A stretch of 64,000 nucleotides of DNA from Bin87 sp965203985. Lineage in GTDB: Bacteria; Chloroflexota; Dehalococcoidia; Lucifugimonadales; UBA3495. The translations under genes and the position numbers were made by a program. The DNA is taken from positions 1 to 64,000 of the forward strand of contig CBDBDS010000007.1 in NCBI GenBank assembly GCA_965203985.1, read 5' to 3'. The notes under the pieces are model-generated. The model was not told the DNA's origin and did not search any database. It saw nothing but the letters and a program-made list of their open reading frames with translations. Positions 51,079 through 61,027 of the stretch are shown piece by piece; position 1 is the first letter of the stretch; each line of letters begins with the position of its first letter.

Positions 51079-51104
51079 AAGGGCGGCCATTCTAGCCGCC
51101 CCTT
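51079..51104. terminator. Bidirectional hairpin between selenoprotein 2 and thrS
   Basis: AAGGGCGGC (51079-51087), loop CATTCTA, GCCGCCC(C)TT (51095-51104). Stem of seven GC pairs plus A-T flanks with one extra C. It lies between two convergent genes. Confidence 0.6.
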
Positions 51105-51128
51105 GCATGTATCCAGCGTACGGCAGGA

Positions 51129-52898
<1,770 letters not shown>

Positions 52899-52944
52899 TG
52901 TCCTACCTGCCTGATGATCGTAAACGCGGGAAACTCTGCCAACA

Positions 52945-52950
52945 ATTATA
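52945..52950 (-). promoter_or_regulatory. Probable -10 box of thrS
   Basis: TATAAT on the minus strand, 47 bases before the thrS start. No clear -35 box. Confidence 0.35.
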
Positions 52951-53020
52951 ACCGATGGCTCTTTTTGACCATCTGCGCGTCGCTTTTCTCAGGGTCGGAT
53001 ACGGCTCCAACGCGCTGCGC

Positions 53021-53026
53021 TATAAT
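53021..53026 (+). promoter_or_regulatory. Probable -10 box of prfB
   Basis: TATAAT on the plus strand, 43 bases before the prfB ATG. No clear -35 box. Confidence 0.4.
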
Positions 53027-53068
53027 TGACAGCCACGATAATTTGCAAGGTTCCCGGAGGGTCTCGCC

Positions 53069-54173
53069 ATGGAAGAACTGCGCCAACAACTCGAAGACAT
53101 GTCCATTAAGTTGGACGCGGTCATGGAGCGTCTTTGACCTGCCAGCCCGTGAAGTCTCCATCGCGCAACTGGAAAAGGAGGCTTCCGCTCCCGGTTTCTG
53201 GGACGATGCCGCAGTCGCCCAGCGCAAAATGCAGGAACTGGGCAAGTTGCAGCAATCGGTGGAGTTGTGGCACGGCCTGCAGTCCCAGGTGGCCGACCTC
53301 CTGGAGCTCACGTCGCTGGCCATTGAAAGCGACGACGAAAGCGTCGCTGACGAGCTGACTGCCGAGACGGAGACGGCCGCGGCGAGCCTGGCCCGGGCGG
53401 AGATGGAGTTGACCCTGTCGGGTCCTTACGACGATCGGCCGGCCATATTGACCATCCACTCCGGCGCCGGAGGCACGGATTCCCACGACTGGGTCGAGAT
53501 GCTCACCGGCATGTATTCCAGCTGGGCCACGACCAGCGATCGGCCGGTGCAGGTTCTGAACACGGCCTACGGTGACGAGGCCGGCTTGCGGACCAGCACG
53601 CTGGAAATCGGCGGGCAGCATGCCTTCGGGTACCTCAACGCCGAAGTGGGCGTGCACCGGTTGGTGCGTATTTCGCCCTTCGACCCCGCGCGGCGGCGGC
53701 AGACTTCGTTCGCCCGAGTCGAGGTGTTGCCGGCAGCGCTCGATGACGACTCGGACGTCGAACTGCGGTCCGACGACCTGAAAATGGATTTCTTCCGTTC
53801 CAGCGGCCCCGGTGGCCAGAATGTGCAGAAAGTCGCATCCGCGGTGAGGTTGACCCACCTGCCTACCGGCATCGTCGTTTCTTGTCAGACCGAGCGGTCA
53901 CAACACCAGAACCGCGACTACGCGATGAGGATACTGAGGGCCAAGTTGCTGGCGCTGCGCGAAGAGGAACGCGCCCAGGAGTTGTCAGCGCTGCGTGGCG
54001 AGCGGGTCTCCGCCGAGTGGGGGAACCAGATACGGAGCTACGTCCTGCACCCGTATAAGTCGGTCAAGGACCACCGCACGGACTACCAGATGGGCAACGC
54101 GGACGCCGTGCTGGGCGGCGACATCGGCGGGTTCATCGAAGCCTGGTTGGTGAGCCGGCTGGGGGCCGATTAG
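53069..54173 (+). CDS. prfB: Peptide chain release factor 2, expressed by +1 frameshift
   Basis: The zero frame from ATG 53069 runs MEELRQQLEDMSIKLDAVME, then RL, and meets TGA at 53135-53137. After a +1 shift at CTT-TGA-C the frame continues DLPAREVSIAQLEKEASAPGFWDD for the rest of RF2 to 54173. Full product about 367 residues. It has the SPF stop-codon recognition tripeptide (VRISPFDPARRRQTSF) and the GGQ motif (SSGPGGQNVQKVASAVRL). It releases peptides at TGA and TAA. The recoding site makes its level self-regulating: more RF2 means more termination at the TGA. SD GGAGG precedes the ATG. Confidence 0.95.
53125..53138 (+). promoter_or_regulatory. Programmed +1 frameshift site of prfB
   Basis: GGAG, spacer CGT, then CTT TGA C: the classical RF2 recoding signal with an internal Shine-Dalgarno-like GGAG three bases before the slippery CTT. 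Low RF2 makes the ribosome slip to GAC. Confidence 0.9.
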
Positions 54174-55402
54174 CCGGAAACGTCGGGCGAGCTAGCCTGC
54201 ACCGGCGACAGCAGGTGACCCATGCTGTCGCGCTTGGTCCGCATGTATTCCTCGTTGGTCTCATTTGGAGGCACGGCCAGGCTCACCCGGTCGGTGACCT
54301 GGATGCCGAGACCGCTGATGCCGGCCATCTTGTGCGGATTGTTGGTAGCCAGCCGTGCATGCGTGATATCCAGGTCACGCATGATCTGAACGGCGAGATC
54401 GTACTTGCGCTCGTCCGGCTGGAAACCCAGGGCCACGTTGGCTTCGATAGTGTCCAAGCCCCGGTCCTGGAGGGAGTATGCCCGGATCTTGTTGTGGAGG
54501 CCGATGCCGCGTCCTTCCTGGCGCAGGTAGATCAGGGCGCCGCATCCCTGGTTGAAAATCATCCGAATGGCCAGGTCCAACTGCTCTCCGCAGTCGCATT
54601 TGAGACTGCCGAAAGCGTCTCCCGTCAGGCACTCGCTGTGCACGCGAACCAGCACTTCGTCGCCCGCTTGCCAGTCTCCGACAACCAACGCGGCGTGCTC
54701 ACCGCTGTCTATCGAGCTCCGATACCCAATTATCCGAGCCACACCGTACTTGGTCGGCAGGTTCGCCTCTGCCACGCGGGAGATCAGCGGTTCAGTGATG
54801 CGCCGGTGGGCGATCAGCTGCGCGATGCTGAATATTTTGAGGTCGTGCTGGGCGGCGAACACTTCTAATTCCGGCAGCCGAGACATCGTGCCGTCGGTGT
54901 TCATGATTTCGCAGACCACGCCGGCGGGGTAAGCGCCGGCCAGCTTGCACAGATCGACGATGGCCTCCGTGTGGCCGGGGCGGTTCAGGACGCCGCCCGG
55001 ATTGCTCCGCAACGGGAACATGTGCCCCGGATGGACGAAATCGGCGGGAAGCGCGTCAGGGTCAATCAGCGCGCGGATGGTGGCGCTGCGATCATAGGCC
55101 GATATGCCGGTTGACGTGCCCCGTTTGTAGTCCACGGAAGTGGTGAACGCGGTCGGCTGTGGTGACGGAGCGTTGCGGCTTCTCAGGTTGGGGATCTGCA
55201 ACTCGTCCAGGCGTTCGCCCTGCATCGGCACGCACACCAAGCCCCGGGCGTGGGTAACCATGAAGGCAATGGCCTCAGGAGTGGCGTGTTCCGCGAACAG
55301 GAACAGGTCGCCCTCGTTCTCGCGCCCCTCGTCGTCGACCACGATGACAAACTTGCCAGCAGTCAGATCTTCGAGCGCCTCTTCAAGGCTGCATAGGGGC
55401 AT
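54170..55402 (-). CDS. ribBA: Bifunctional DHBP synthase / GTP cyclohydrolase II
   Basis: A 410-residue fusion for riboflavin synthesis. Residues 1-205 are 3,4-dihydroxy-2-butanone-4-phosphate synthase (VIVVDDEGRENEGDLFLFAEHATPEAI, GTSTGISAYDRSATI, HPGHMFPLR, GHTEAIVDLCKLAG). Residues 206-410 are GTP cyclohydrolase II (VHSECLTGDAFGSLKCDCGEQL with the zinc cysteines, LRQEGRGIGLHNKIRAYSLQD). Meets prfB tail to tail with four overlapping bases. Downstream member of the ribD-ribE-ribB-ribBA cluster; the N-terminal half duplicates the ribB gene next door. Confidence 0.96.
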   Translation of the reverse strand: MPLCSLEEALEDLTAGKFVIVVDDEGRENEGDLFLFAEHATPEAIAFMVTHARGLVCVPMQGERLDELQIPNLRSRNAPSPQPTAFTTSVDYKRGTSTGISAYDRSATIRALIDPDALPADFVHPGHMFPLRSNPGGVLNRPGHTEAIVDLCKLAGAYPAGVVCEIMNTDGTMSRLPELEVFAAQHDLKIFSIAQLIAHRRITEPLISRVAEANLPTKYGVARIIGYRSSIDSGEHAALVVGDWQAGDEVLVRVHSECLTGDAFGSLKCDCGEQLDLAIRMIFNQGCGALIYLRQEGRGIGLHNKIRAYSLQDRGLDTIEANVALGFQPDERKYDLAVQIMRDLDITHARLATNNPHKMAGISGLGIQVTDRVSLAVPPNETNEEYMRTKRDSMGHLLSPVQASSPDVSG

Positions 55403-55483
55403 TTTTCCTCCGAGGGAAGCGGAAATGTTTGCAGCCGGGCAACCCGGCTATTGGGGGGCTTGAACGAAGTTGACTGCGGGCCG

Positions 55484-56119
55484 TCACTCGGCCTCCGGAC
55501 CAGACGGATCGTGCTCACGTCGGTATTCGATCAGGTCCATTATGGACAGGATGTTCAACTCGTGCTTCGCAGCCATCTTGATCAGGTCCGGGAGGCGAGC
55601 CATGGTGCCGTCGTCTTTCATGATTTCGCACACGACGCCGGCGGGATACAGCCCGGCTAAACGGCACAGGTCGATGATGGCCTCCGTGTGGCCGGGACGA
55701 ACCAGCACCCCTCCGGTGTGGTAACGCAACGGGAAGAGGTGGCCAGGCTGTATGAAGTCCTGAGGACGGGCCTCGGGATCGATCAAGGCTCGGATCGTGG
55801 CGGCGCGGTCTTGTGCAGAGATGCCGGTCGTTGTGTCGATAGCGTAGTCAACGGGCATCGTGAACGCGGTAGGCATGGGCGAGTCGGAGTGCCGGCTGGG
55901 CAGCATCGGGATGTCCAGCTCGGCCAGCCGGTCCGCGGTCATCGGCATGCAAAGCTGCCCACGCGCATGCGTGACCATGAAGTTCACGGCCTCGGGGGTT
56001 ACGAACTCGGCCGGCATGACCAGGTCGCCCTCGTTTTCGCGGTCCTCGTCGTCCACGACGATGAGGAATTTGCCGGCTTTCAGGTCTTGCAGACCCTGTT
56101 CGATGCTTGCCAACTGCAT
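55484..56119 (-). CDS. ribB: 3,4-dihydroxy-2-butanone-4-phosphate synthase (second copy)
   Basis: A 211-residue stand-alone DHBP synthase. Motifs: FLIVVDDEDRENEGDLVMPAEFVTPEAV, TTGISAQDRAATIRALIDP, QPGHLFPLRYHTGGVLVRPGHTEAIIDLCRLAGLYPAGVVCEIM. These match the first half of ribBA closely, so the enzyme is present twice in adjacent genes. It lies between ribE and ribBA on the same strand. Confidence 0.95.
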   Translation of the reverse strand: MQLASIEQGLQDLKAGKFLIVVDDEDRENEGDLVMPAEFVTPEAVNFMVTHARGQLCMPMTADRLAELDIPMLPSRHSDSPMPTAFTMPVDYAIDTTTGISAQDRAATIRALIDPEARPQDFIQPGHLFPLRYHTGGVLVRPGHTEAIIDLCRLAGLYPAGVVCEIMKDDGTMARLPDLIKMAAKHELNILSIMDLIEYRREHDPSGPEAE

Positions 56120-56155
56120 CTAAATTCTGGATCCAGCGGGATGGGTGGCTGTGGC

Positions 56156-56740
56156 TCAGGCGAACCTGGCGGCCAGCAGACTCTCCACGTATTTTGCCAA
56201 GATGTCCGCTTCGAGATTTACCTTGTCTCCGACTTTCCGCTCACGCAGGTTAGTGTGCTGCATGGTGAACGGGATGATCGAAATCGTGAAGCGGAGTTCC
56301 GCACTTTGTACCACCGTAAGGCTGATTCCGTCAACCGCGATGAACCCCTTCTCCACGATATAGGGAGCCAGCGACGCCGGAGATTCGATCTCCAGGATGA
56401 AGCAATCCGCCTCCGGGGTGATCGCGGTGATGTCGCCGGTGCTGTCCACGTGTCCCTGCACAATGTGGCCGCCCATCCGGTCGTGTGCGGCAAGAGCGCG
56501 TTCGAGATTGACCGCGCTTCCGGGCCCGGCCTGCCCCAACGACGTCCGGCGCAGCGTCTCCGGCGCCAAGTCGACCGCGAAAGAGCCGGCGTCGAACTCG
56601 ACCACGGTCAAACATGCTCCGTTGACGGAGATGCTGTCGCCCACGTGGACATCCTCGAGCACGGTTTCGGCCCGGACGACCAGCCTGTAATCGGACAGAG
56701 AGGCGACTTGCCCCAATTCTTCCACGATGCCGGTGAACAT
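56156..56740 (-). CDS. ribE: Riboflavin synthase, alpha subunit
   Basis: A 194-residue enzyme that joins two lumazine molecules. It has two lumazine-binding repeats: FTGIVEELGQVASL and residues near LERALAAHDRMGGHIVQGHVDSTGDI, with PYIVEKGFIAVDGISLTVV in the second. Follows the ribD stop directly. No ribH (lumazine synthase) gene is visible in the cluster. Confidence 0.95.
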   Translation of the reverse strand: MFTGIVEELGQVASLSDYRLVVRAETVLEDVHVGDSISVNGACLTVVEFDAGSFAVDLAPETLRRTSLGQAGPGSAVNLERALAAHDRMGGHIVQGHVDSTGDITAITPEADCFILEIESPASLAPYIVEKGFIAVDGISLTVVQSAELRFTISIIPFTMQHTNLRERKVGDKVNLEADILAKYVESLLAARFA

Positions 56741-57862
56741 TCAGTCGCCTCCTTTAGCGGGATAACCGGTAACCAACCAATCGGGTCCGATGGACTCCGC
56801 GTTCACGCGGTCGAGACGCAACACGTCGGCCATCGTGGTAGCGCCGTTTCCTTCGATCGGCGAGCGTGCGGCCGCGCCCCCGATCAGCATCGGTCCAAGG
56901 AACACGGCGAACTTGTCAATCAAACGCGCGTCAAGCAGCGCGCCCAGCACCCCTCCGCCACCTTCGACCATCATGCTGACCATTCCCTGTTGACCCAGAT
57001 GTTCAAGCAACCCGGACAAGTTCACGCGACCGTCGGTTCCGGGGAATGAAAGCACCTCGGCGCCCGCATCCTGCAGCGCCGCCGCACGAGGGGAGTTGGG
57101 CTCGCCCGCCGTGGCAATCAACGTTCGCCCCGGCAGGCGCAGCATGCGGGCTGTCGGCGGCGTGCGGGCGTCACTGTCGACGACGACGCGGATGGGCTGC
57201 AAGTTGATCGGAAGCGTCGCGCCGTCGCCGTCGCGGGCGGTCAACTGCGGGTCATCCGCCAGGGCCGTGCCGATCCCCACCATGATGCCGTCCAACTCTT
57301 TCCTCATCTGCTGGACTCGGGAACGGGCGTCAGGTCCGGTGATCCACTGGGAGTCGCCGGTGCGGGTGGCAATCTTGCCGTCCAGGCTCATGGCGAATTT
57401 GGCCACCACAAAGGGCAATCCGGTTGTGACGTGCTTGGCGAAGGCTTCATACAACAACGCTGCTTCCGGATCTGCGCGATACTCCACATCCACCCCGGCC
57501 GCACGAAGCGCGGCCGCGCCTCCTCCGGACACCCGCGGGTTGGGATCGGTGGTCGCGTAGACGACCCGCGCTATGCCGGCGCCAACGATGGCGTCGGTGC
57601 ACGGGGGAGTACGACCGTAGTGACAGCAGGGTTCCAGCGTGCAGTAGAGCGTCGCTCCGGCTGCCGCCGGGCCGGCCTGTTTCAGCGCGCCGATCTCCGC
57701 ATGGTCCTGACCGGGAGGCAGCGTGAAACCCTCGCCCACCACGCCGCTGTCGCCGACGATCACGGCCCCGACGGCGGGATTGGGGCTGGTGGACCCCAAT
57801 GCGGACCGCGCCAGGGCAATCGCCCGGGCCATCGGGTCGTCGGGCATGGCCGGGACGATCAC
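56741..57862 (-). CDS. ribD: Bifunctional riboflavin deaminase/reductase
   Basis: A 373-residue enzyme. Deaminase domain (residues 1-145) has HAEIGALKQAG and LYCTLEPCCHYGRTPPC, the zinc His and Cys ligands. Reductase domain has VVAKFAMSLDGKIATRTGDSQWITG and MMVEGGGGVLGALLDARLIDKF. The GTG at 57862 overlaps the dcd stop by four bases; the ATG at 57847 is the alternative start. It performs the second and third steps of riboflavin synthesis. Confidence 0.95.
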   Translation of the reverse strand: MIVPAMPDDPMARAIALARSALGSTSPNPAVGAVIVGDSGVVGEGFTLPPGQDHAEIGALKQAGPAAAGATLYCTLEPCCHYGRTPPCTDAIVGAGIARVVYATTDPNPRVSGGGAAALRAAGVDVEYRADPEAALLYEAFAKHVTTGLPFVVAKFAMSLDGKIATRTGDSQWITGPDARSRVQQMRKELDGIMVGIGTALADDPQLTARDGDGATLPINLQPIRVVVDSDARTPPTARMLRLPGRTLIATAGEPNSPRAAALQDAGAEVLSFPGTDGRVNLSGLLEHLGQQGMVSMMVEGGGGVLGALLDARLIDKFAVFLGPMLIGGAAARSPIEGNGATTMADVLRLDRVNAESIGPDWLVTGYPAKGGD

Positions 57863-58446
57863 GGCTCGCCTGACCCGGAAAAATCCCGGTGAAAGCGGCT
57901 GGCCGTGGGACCGGATTGCCCCTGGTAACGGCTCCCGAGTTCCGGGGAACCGTAGAGCCGCTCCGCCGGGGTCGTCAATTGCAGGAAGGATATCTGGCCG
58001 ATTTTCATGCCGCAGTACAGGGCGATGGGCAGGCGCGCGACGTTGCTCAATTCCAGCGTCAAACGACCACGCCAGCCTGGGTCCACAAACCCGGCGGTGC
58101 TGTGGATGAGCAGCCCGAGACGTCCGAGGCTGCTTTTCCCCTCCAGCCTGGCGACGAGATCGTCGGGCAGCTCGATGTGCTCCTGGGTGCTGCCCAGTAC
58201 GAACTCGCCGGGATGCAGCATGAACGGTTCGCTGTCGGCGATGGTGACTTCTTCCGTCAGGTTGTCCAATGGTTCCCGTACGTCGATGTACGGTTGGCGG
58301 GAATTGGAAAACACCAGGAACCGGCTATCCAAGTGGAGGTCGATGCTTGCCGGCTGAATGTCGGCATCATCGACGGGTTCGACCACGATGCGCCTTTCGG
58401 CGATCTGGCGGCGGATGCTGTGGTCGCTGAGAACCATCGCGGTCAC
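57859..58446 (-). CDS. dcd: dCTP deaminase
   Basis: A 195-residue dCTP deaminase. Motifs: VLSDHSIRRQIAERRIVVEP, IQPASIDLHLDSRFLVF, ARLEGKSSLGRLGLLIHSTAGFVDPGWRGRLTLELSN with the catalytic Glu, and a SFLQLTTPAERLYG ending. It supplies dUMP precursors. The GTG start at 58446 overlaps the SIMPL stop by four bases (GTGA); the ATG at 58437 is possible. Coupled to ribD at its end. Confidence 0.95.
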   Translation of the reverse strand: MTAMVLSDHSIRRQIAERRIVVEPVDDADIQPASIDLHLDSRFLVFSNSRQPYIDVREPLDNLTEEVTIADSEPFMLHPGEFVLGSTQEHIELPDDLVARLEGKSSLGRLGLLIHSTAGFVDPGWRGRLTLELSNVARLPIALYCGMKIGQISFLQLTTPAERLYGSPELGSRYQGQSGPTASRFHRDFSGSGEP

Positions 58447-59225
58447 TTCAGCTCATAGACCCCGGTGATGTTCACGGTGACAGCACCTTCTCCGGTCGAA
58501 ATCGGCGTGTCGAAATCGGCGGCTTCCGCACGTAGCAGGAACGCGCCCGAGGGCAGGTTCGATTCGCTGAAAACTCCCTCGGAGACCACCTTGAGCTCGC
58601 CCAGTTCCCGGTCGGAGAACTCGGCCAGCTGGGTTGCCTTCTCCTGCATGTCTTTGACCGCAGCTTCACGGGCGTTTTTTTCCAGTTCGGTCGTGTCGGA
58701 GAAGGAAAAACTCAACCGGTTAAAAACGAGATGGTCCCCGCCGGCAGCGACGGCAGAGTCGATCACGGCAGCCACCTTGTCGGTGTCCCGGACGTTGACG
58801 GTCAATCCGTTGCTGACGGTGTAACCGATTTGTTCACGGCCGTCCGGACCGTACTCGTACTCGGGATGAATGCGGAAATGGCTGGTAGCGATATCCGAGT
58901 CCAGGATGCGTTGACGTTTGAGGGCGGCGCGGACGTCGACCATGGATTCGGCCGCCGCGTCTCGGGCGTCTCCAACGGTGTCGGAGGTTACGGACACCGC
59001 CAGGGACAGCTTGGCAAAGTCTGGGACTCCGCTGGCGCTGCCAAACCCCGTCACCACGATGGCATCAAAGGGGTACACCGCCGCCTGGGATGCCGGGTTG
59101 GAGGCGCCGCTCACCGATGCGCCGGACAAGGACGCCGCGGGCGTTGGGAAACTGCACGCCGCCATGAGCATCGCGGATAACGCGACCGCAAGAATTATCA
59201 GCGTGCGAACGGATGCCTTATTCAT
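58443..59225 (-). CDS. SIMPL domain (DUF541) lipoprotein
   Basis: A 260-residue exported protein. Signal with lipobox-like LSAMLMAACS (Cys24). The SIMPL core has VVTGFGSASGVPDFAKLSLAVSVTSDTVGDARDAAAESM, FRIHPEYEYGPDGREQIGYTVSNGLTVNVRD and REAAVKDMQEKATQLAEF. Family members are periplasmic or surface proteins; their role is not settled, with stress links in some bacteria. Start of the dcd-rib unit; its stop overlaps the dcd GTG. Confidence 0.88.
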   Translation of the reverse strand: MNKASVRTLIILAVALSAMLMAACSFPTPAASLSGASVSGASNPASQAAVYPFDAIVVTGFGSASGVPDFAKLSLAVSVTSDTVGDARDAAAESMVDVRAALKRQRILDSDIATSHFRIHPEYEYGPDGREQIGYTVSNGLTVNVRDTDKVAAVIDSAVAAGGDHLVFNRLSFSFSDTTELEKNAREAAVKDMQEKATQLAEFSDRELGELKVVSEGVFSESNLPSGAFLLRAEAADFDTPISTGEGAVTVNITGVYELK

Positions 59226-59240
59226 GGATTGTCGACCTTC

Positions 59241-60479
59241 TCATCCCTGGAAGTTTACCCTGCCGCCCAGAAGAGCCCGGGCCATAACAAATTTGTGAAT
59301 CTCTGAAGTTCCGCCCCCGATGCGGGCATGGCGGAGCATGTGGTACCAGTGGGCGATGGGCAGGTCCAGGGTTTCGCCCATCCCGCCAAAGACCTGCATG
59401 ATCTTGTCGATGCTCCGCCAACCCCACTCGCCGGCGGCGTACTTGACCATCGATGCCTCCACGCGCACGTCTTCCCCGGCATCGGCGCGGGTTGCGGTTT
59501 CGCGAGCAACCGAACGGAGCGCGATAATGTCCATATACACGTCGGTCAGCATCCACTGGATGGCCTGGCGGTCGGCGATGGGTCGTCCATAGGTGACCCG
59601 CTGCTGCGACCACTCTATCGCCATTTCCAGCGCGCGGGTCAGGATGCCCAGCGCCATTGCGCCGCGCAGCAGCCGGTCGTGATGGACCAGCCATTGCTGT
59701 CCCAGGGTGAACCCGCCGCCAACCTCGCCGAGGACCTGGGTCTGGGGCACACGCACGTTGTCCAGGTGGATGTAGTGCTGTTGGGCCTTGGTGGGGACGA
59801 TCCAGACGCGGATGGGCTCAAAGGTAACGCCGGGCGTTGGGTTGTCAATGATGAACATCGTGATGCCGCCGCGCTGCATCTTGTCGGGGTCCGTGACGGC
59901 CTGAACCAGCAGGAAGTCGGCCGACGCGGCGCCGGAGATGAACATCTTGGTACCGTTAAGAACCCAGTCGTCGCCGTCCCGCACGGCGCGGGTCTGCATC
60001 ATGCCGCCGGGGTCGGAACCGGCTTGGGGCTCCGTTTGGCCGAAGGAGTAGTAAAGATCACCGTTGATGGCGGGGTAGAGGTACTTCTGCTCCTGCTCCG
60101 GGGTGCAGGCTCCGATCATGAACATGGGCACCGGCGAGGTGGGAAGGTGAACGATGCTCCGGTGCACCTCCTCCTCCAAAACCAGGTGTCCCAGGGCTCC
60201 CATGCCGCCGCCGCCGTACTCCTCGGGCACGAAAGACGTGTAGATGCCCGTCTGCTTGGAGACATTGTTCAGGCGGCCCCACTGGTCCGCGGACAGTGTG
60301 CCCAGCACGCCGGGCACCGTTTCCAGAACCCCGCGCGGAGCCCCGTTTTCCGGTTCGCCTTCCTGGGGAGGGTGCGCCAGGTATTCGGGTTCGAGCGGGA
60401 TGCACTCGTCGCGGATGATCTGGCGGACGGTGTTTTTGAGAGCGTCAAGCTCTGGAGGCAAACCGATATCCGGGGTCAT
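59241..60479 (-). CDS. Acyl-CoA dehydrogenase
   Basis: A 412-residue flavoprotein oxidising acyl-CoA at the alpha-beta bond. Motifs: YSFGQTEPQAGSDPGGMMQTRA for FAD/substrate binding, WVLNGTKMFISGAASADFLLV, VTYGRPIADRQAIQWMLTDVYMDI and the C-terminal HARIGGGTSEIHKFVMAR. The catalytic Glu position is best sought in the last 40 residues. ATG 60479 is preceded by AGGAGAAAG. Substrate chain length is unknown. Its stop lies 15 bases before the SIMPL gene start. Confidence 0.93.
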   Translation of the reverse strand: MTPDIGLPPELDALKNTVRQIIRDECIPLEPEYLAHPPQEGEPENGAPRGVLETVPGVLGTLSADQWGRLNNVSKQTGIYTSFVPEEYGGGGMGALGHLVLEEEVHRSIVHLPTSPVPMFMIGACTPEQEQKYLYPAINGDLYYSFGQTEPQAGSDPGGMMQTRAVRDGDDWVLNGTKMFISGAASADFLLVQAVTDPDKMQRGGITMFIIDNPTPGVTFEPIRVWIVPTKAQQHYIHLDNVRVPQTQVLGEVGGGFTLGQQWLVHHDRLLRGAMALGILTRALEMAIEWSQQRVTYGRPIADRQAIQWMLTDVYMDIIALRSVARETATRADAGEDVRVEASMVKYAAGEWGWRSIDKIMQVFGGMGETLDLPIAHWYHMLRHARIGGGTSEIHKFVMARALLGGRVNFQG

Positions 60480-60587
60480 GCTTTCTCCTGGAGGAACGAA
60501 CGGTATGTGCGAAAGGGCCGGCAATCTGTCATTTGTCGCCCGATGTCCAAGCGCGCCAACAGTCACCCCGACGCCGGGGCGCTGGGG

Positions 60588-60794
60588 TTAATGGAACGGA
60601 CACGCGTATTTCAGCGCTTCCAAGGCCGGGTTTTCGCTCGCGGCCGGGGCGAGACGCGTCACGTATTCGCCTTCCCGCGGTGACGACGGTGCGGACGTCG
60701 CCGCAACGACTTCCATAACCGAGCCTACCGTCCCGAACAGGATGGCTCCGGCCAGTACGACGATGATACCGATGCCTACCGTTTTTCGTTTCAT
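60588..60794 (-). CDS. Small single-span membrane protein
   Basis: A 68-residue protein: basic KRKTV start, one hydrophobic helix (IGIIVVLAGAILFGTVGSVM), then a polar Ala/Pro/Ser-rich tail ending CPFH. No family is recognised and there is no convincing Shine-Dalgarno. It may be a real small membrane protein or a chance frame; it is kept because of its clean signal-anchor pattern. Confidence 0.4.
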   Translation of the reverse strand: MKRKTVGIGIIVVLAGAILFGTVGSVMEVVAATSAPSSPREGEYVTRLAPAASENPALEALKYACPFH

Positions 60795-61027
60795 GGTATC
60801 CGGTTCCGGCTGCGTATCGCTTGCACAGCCTGAATTCTCCCTATGATAGCGCATCGGGATGGTAACCGGAACGACCGGGCGTGACGCGGACTGGCTCCAG
60901 ACACAGATTGATGCCATTGCAGCCGGCTCCAGAGGTACGAGCGGGCAGGTCGAAGACGAGGTGGTAGAATACGAGCCGACGATGGGGCCCGCCGCAAATT
61001 TGGTCTCCCCGGCACCTTGGGCTACAG

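Noticed and set aside
59226..60587. An FMN riboswitch ahead of the riboflavin unit
   Set aside because: The unit is coupled to dcd and the SIMPL gene, and no RFN-like sequence is visible in the short gap or before the acyl-CoA dehydrogenase.
60795..61027. A tRNA-Sec gene next to selA
   Set aside because: I looked for a 95-base cloverleaf with anticodon TCA and a GGTTCGA-type T loop here and in the other gaps and found none by eye.
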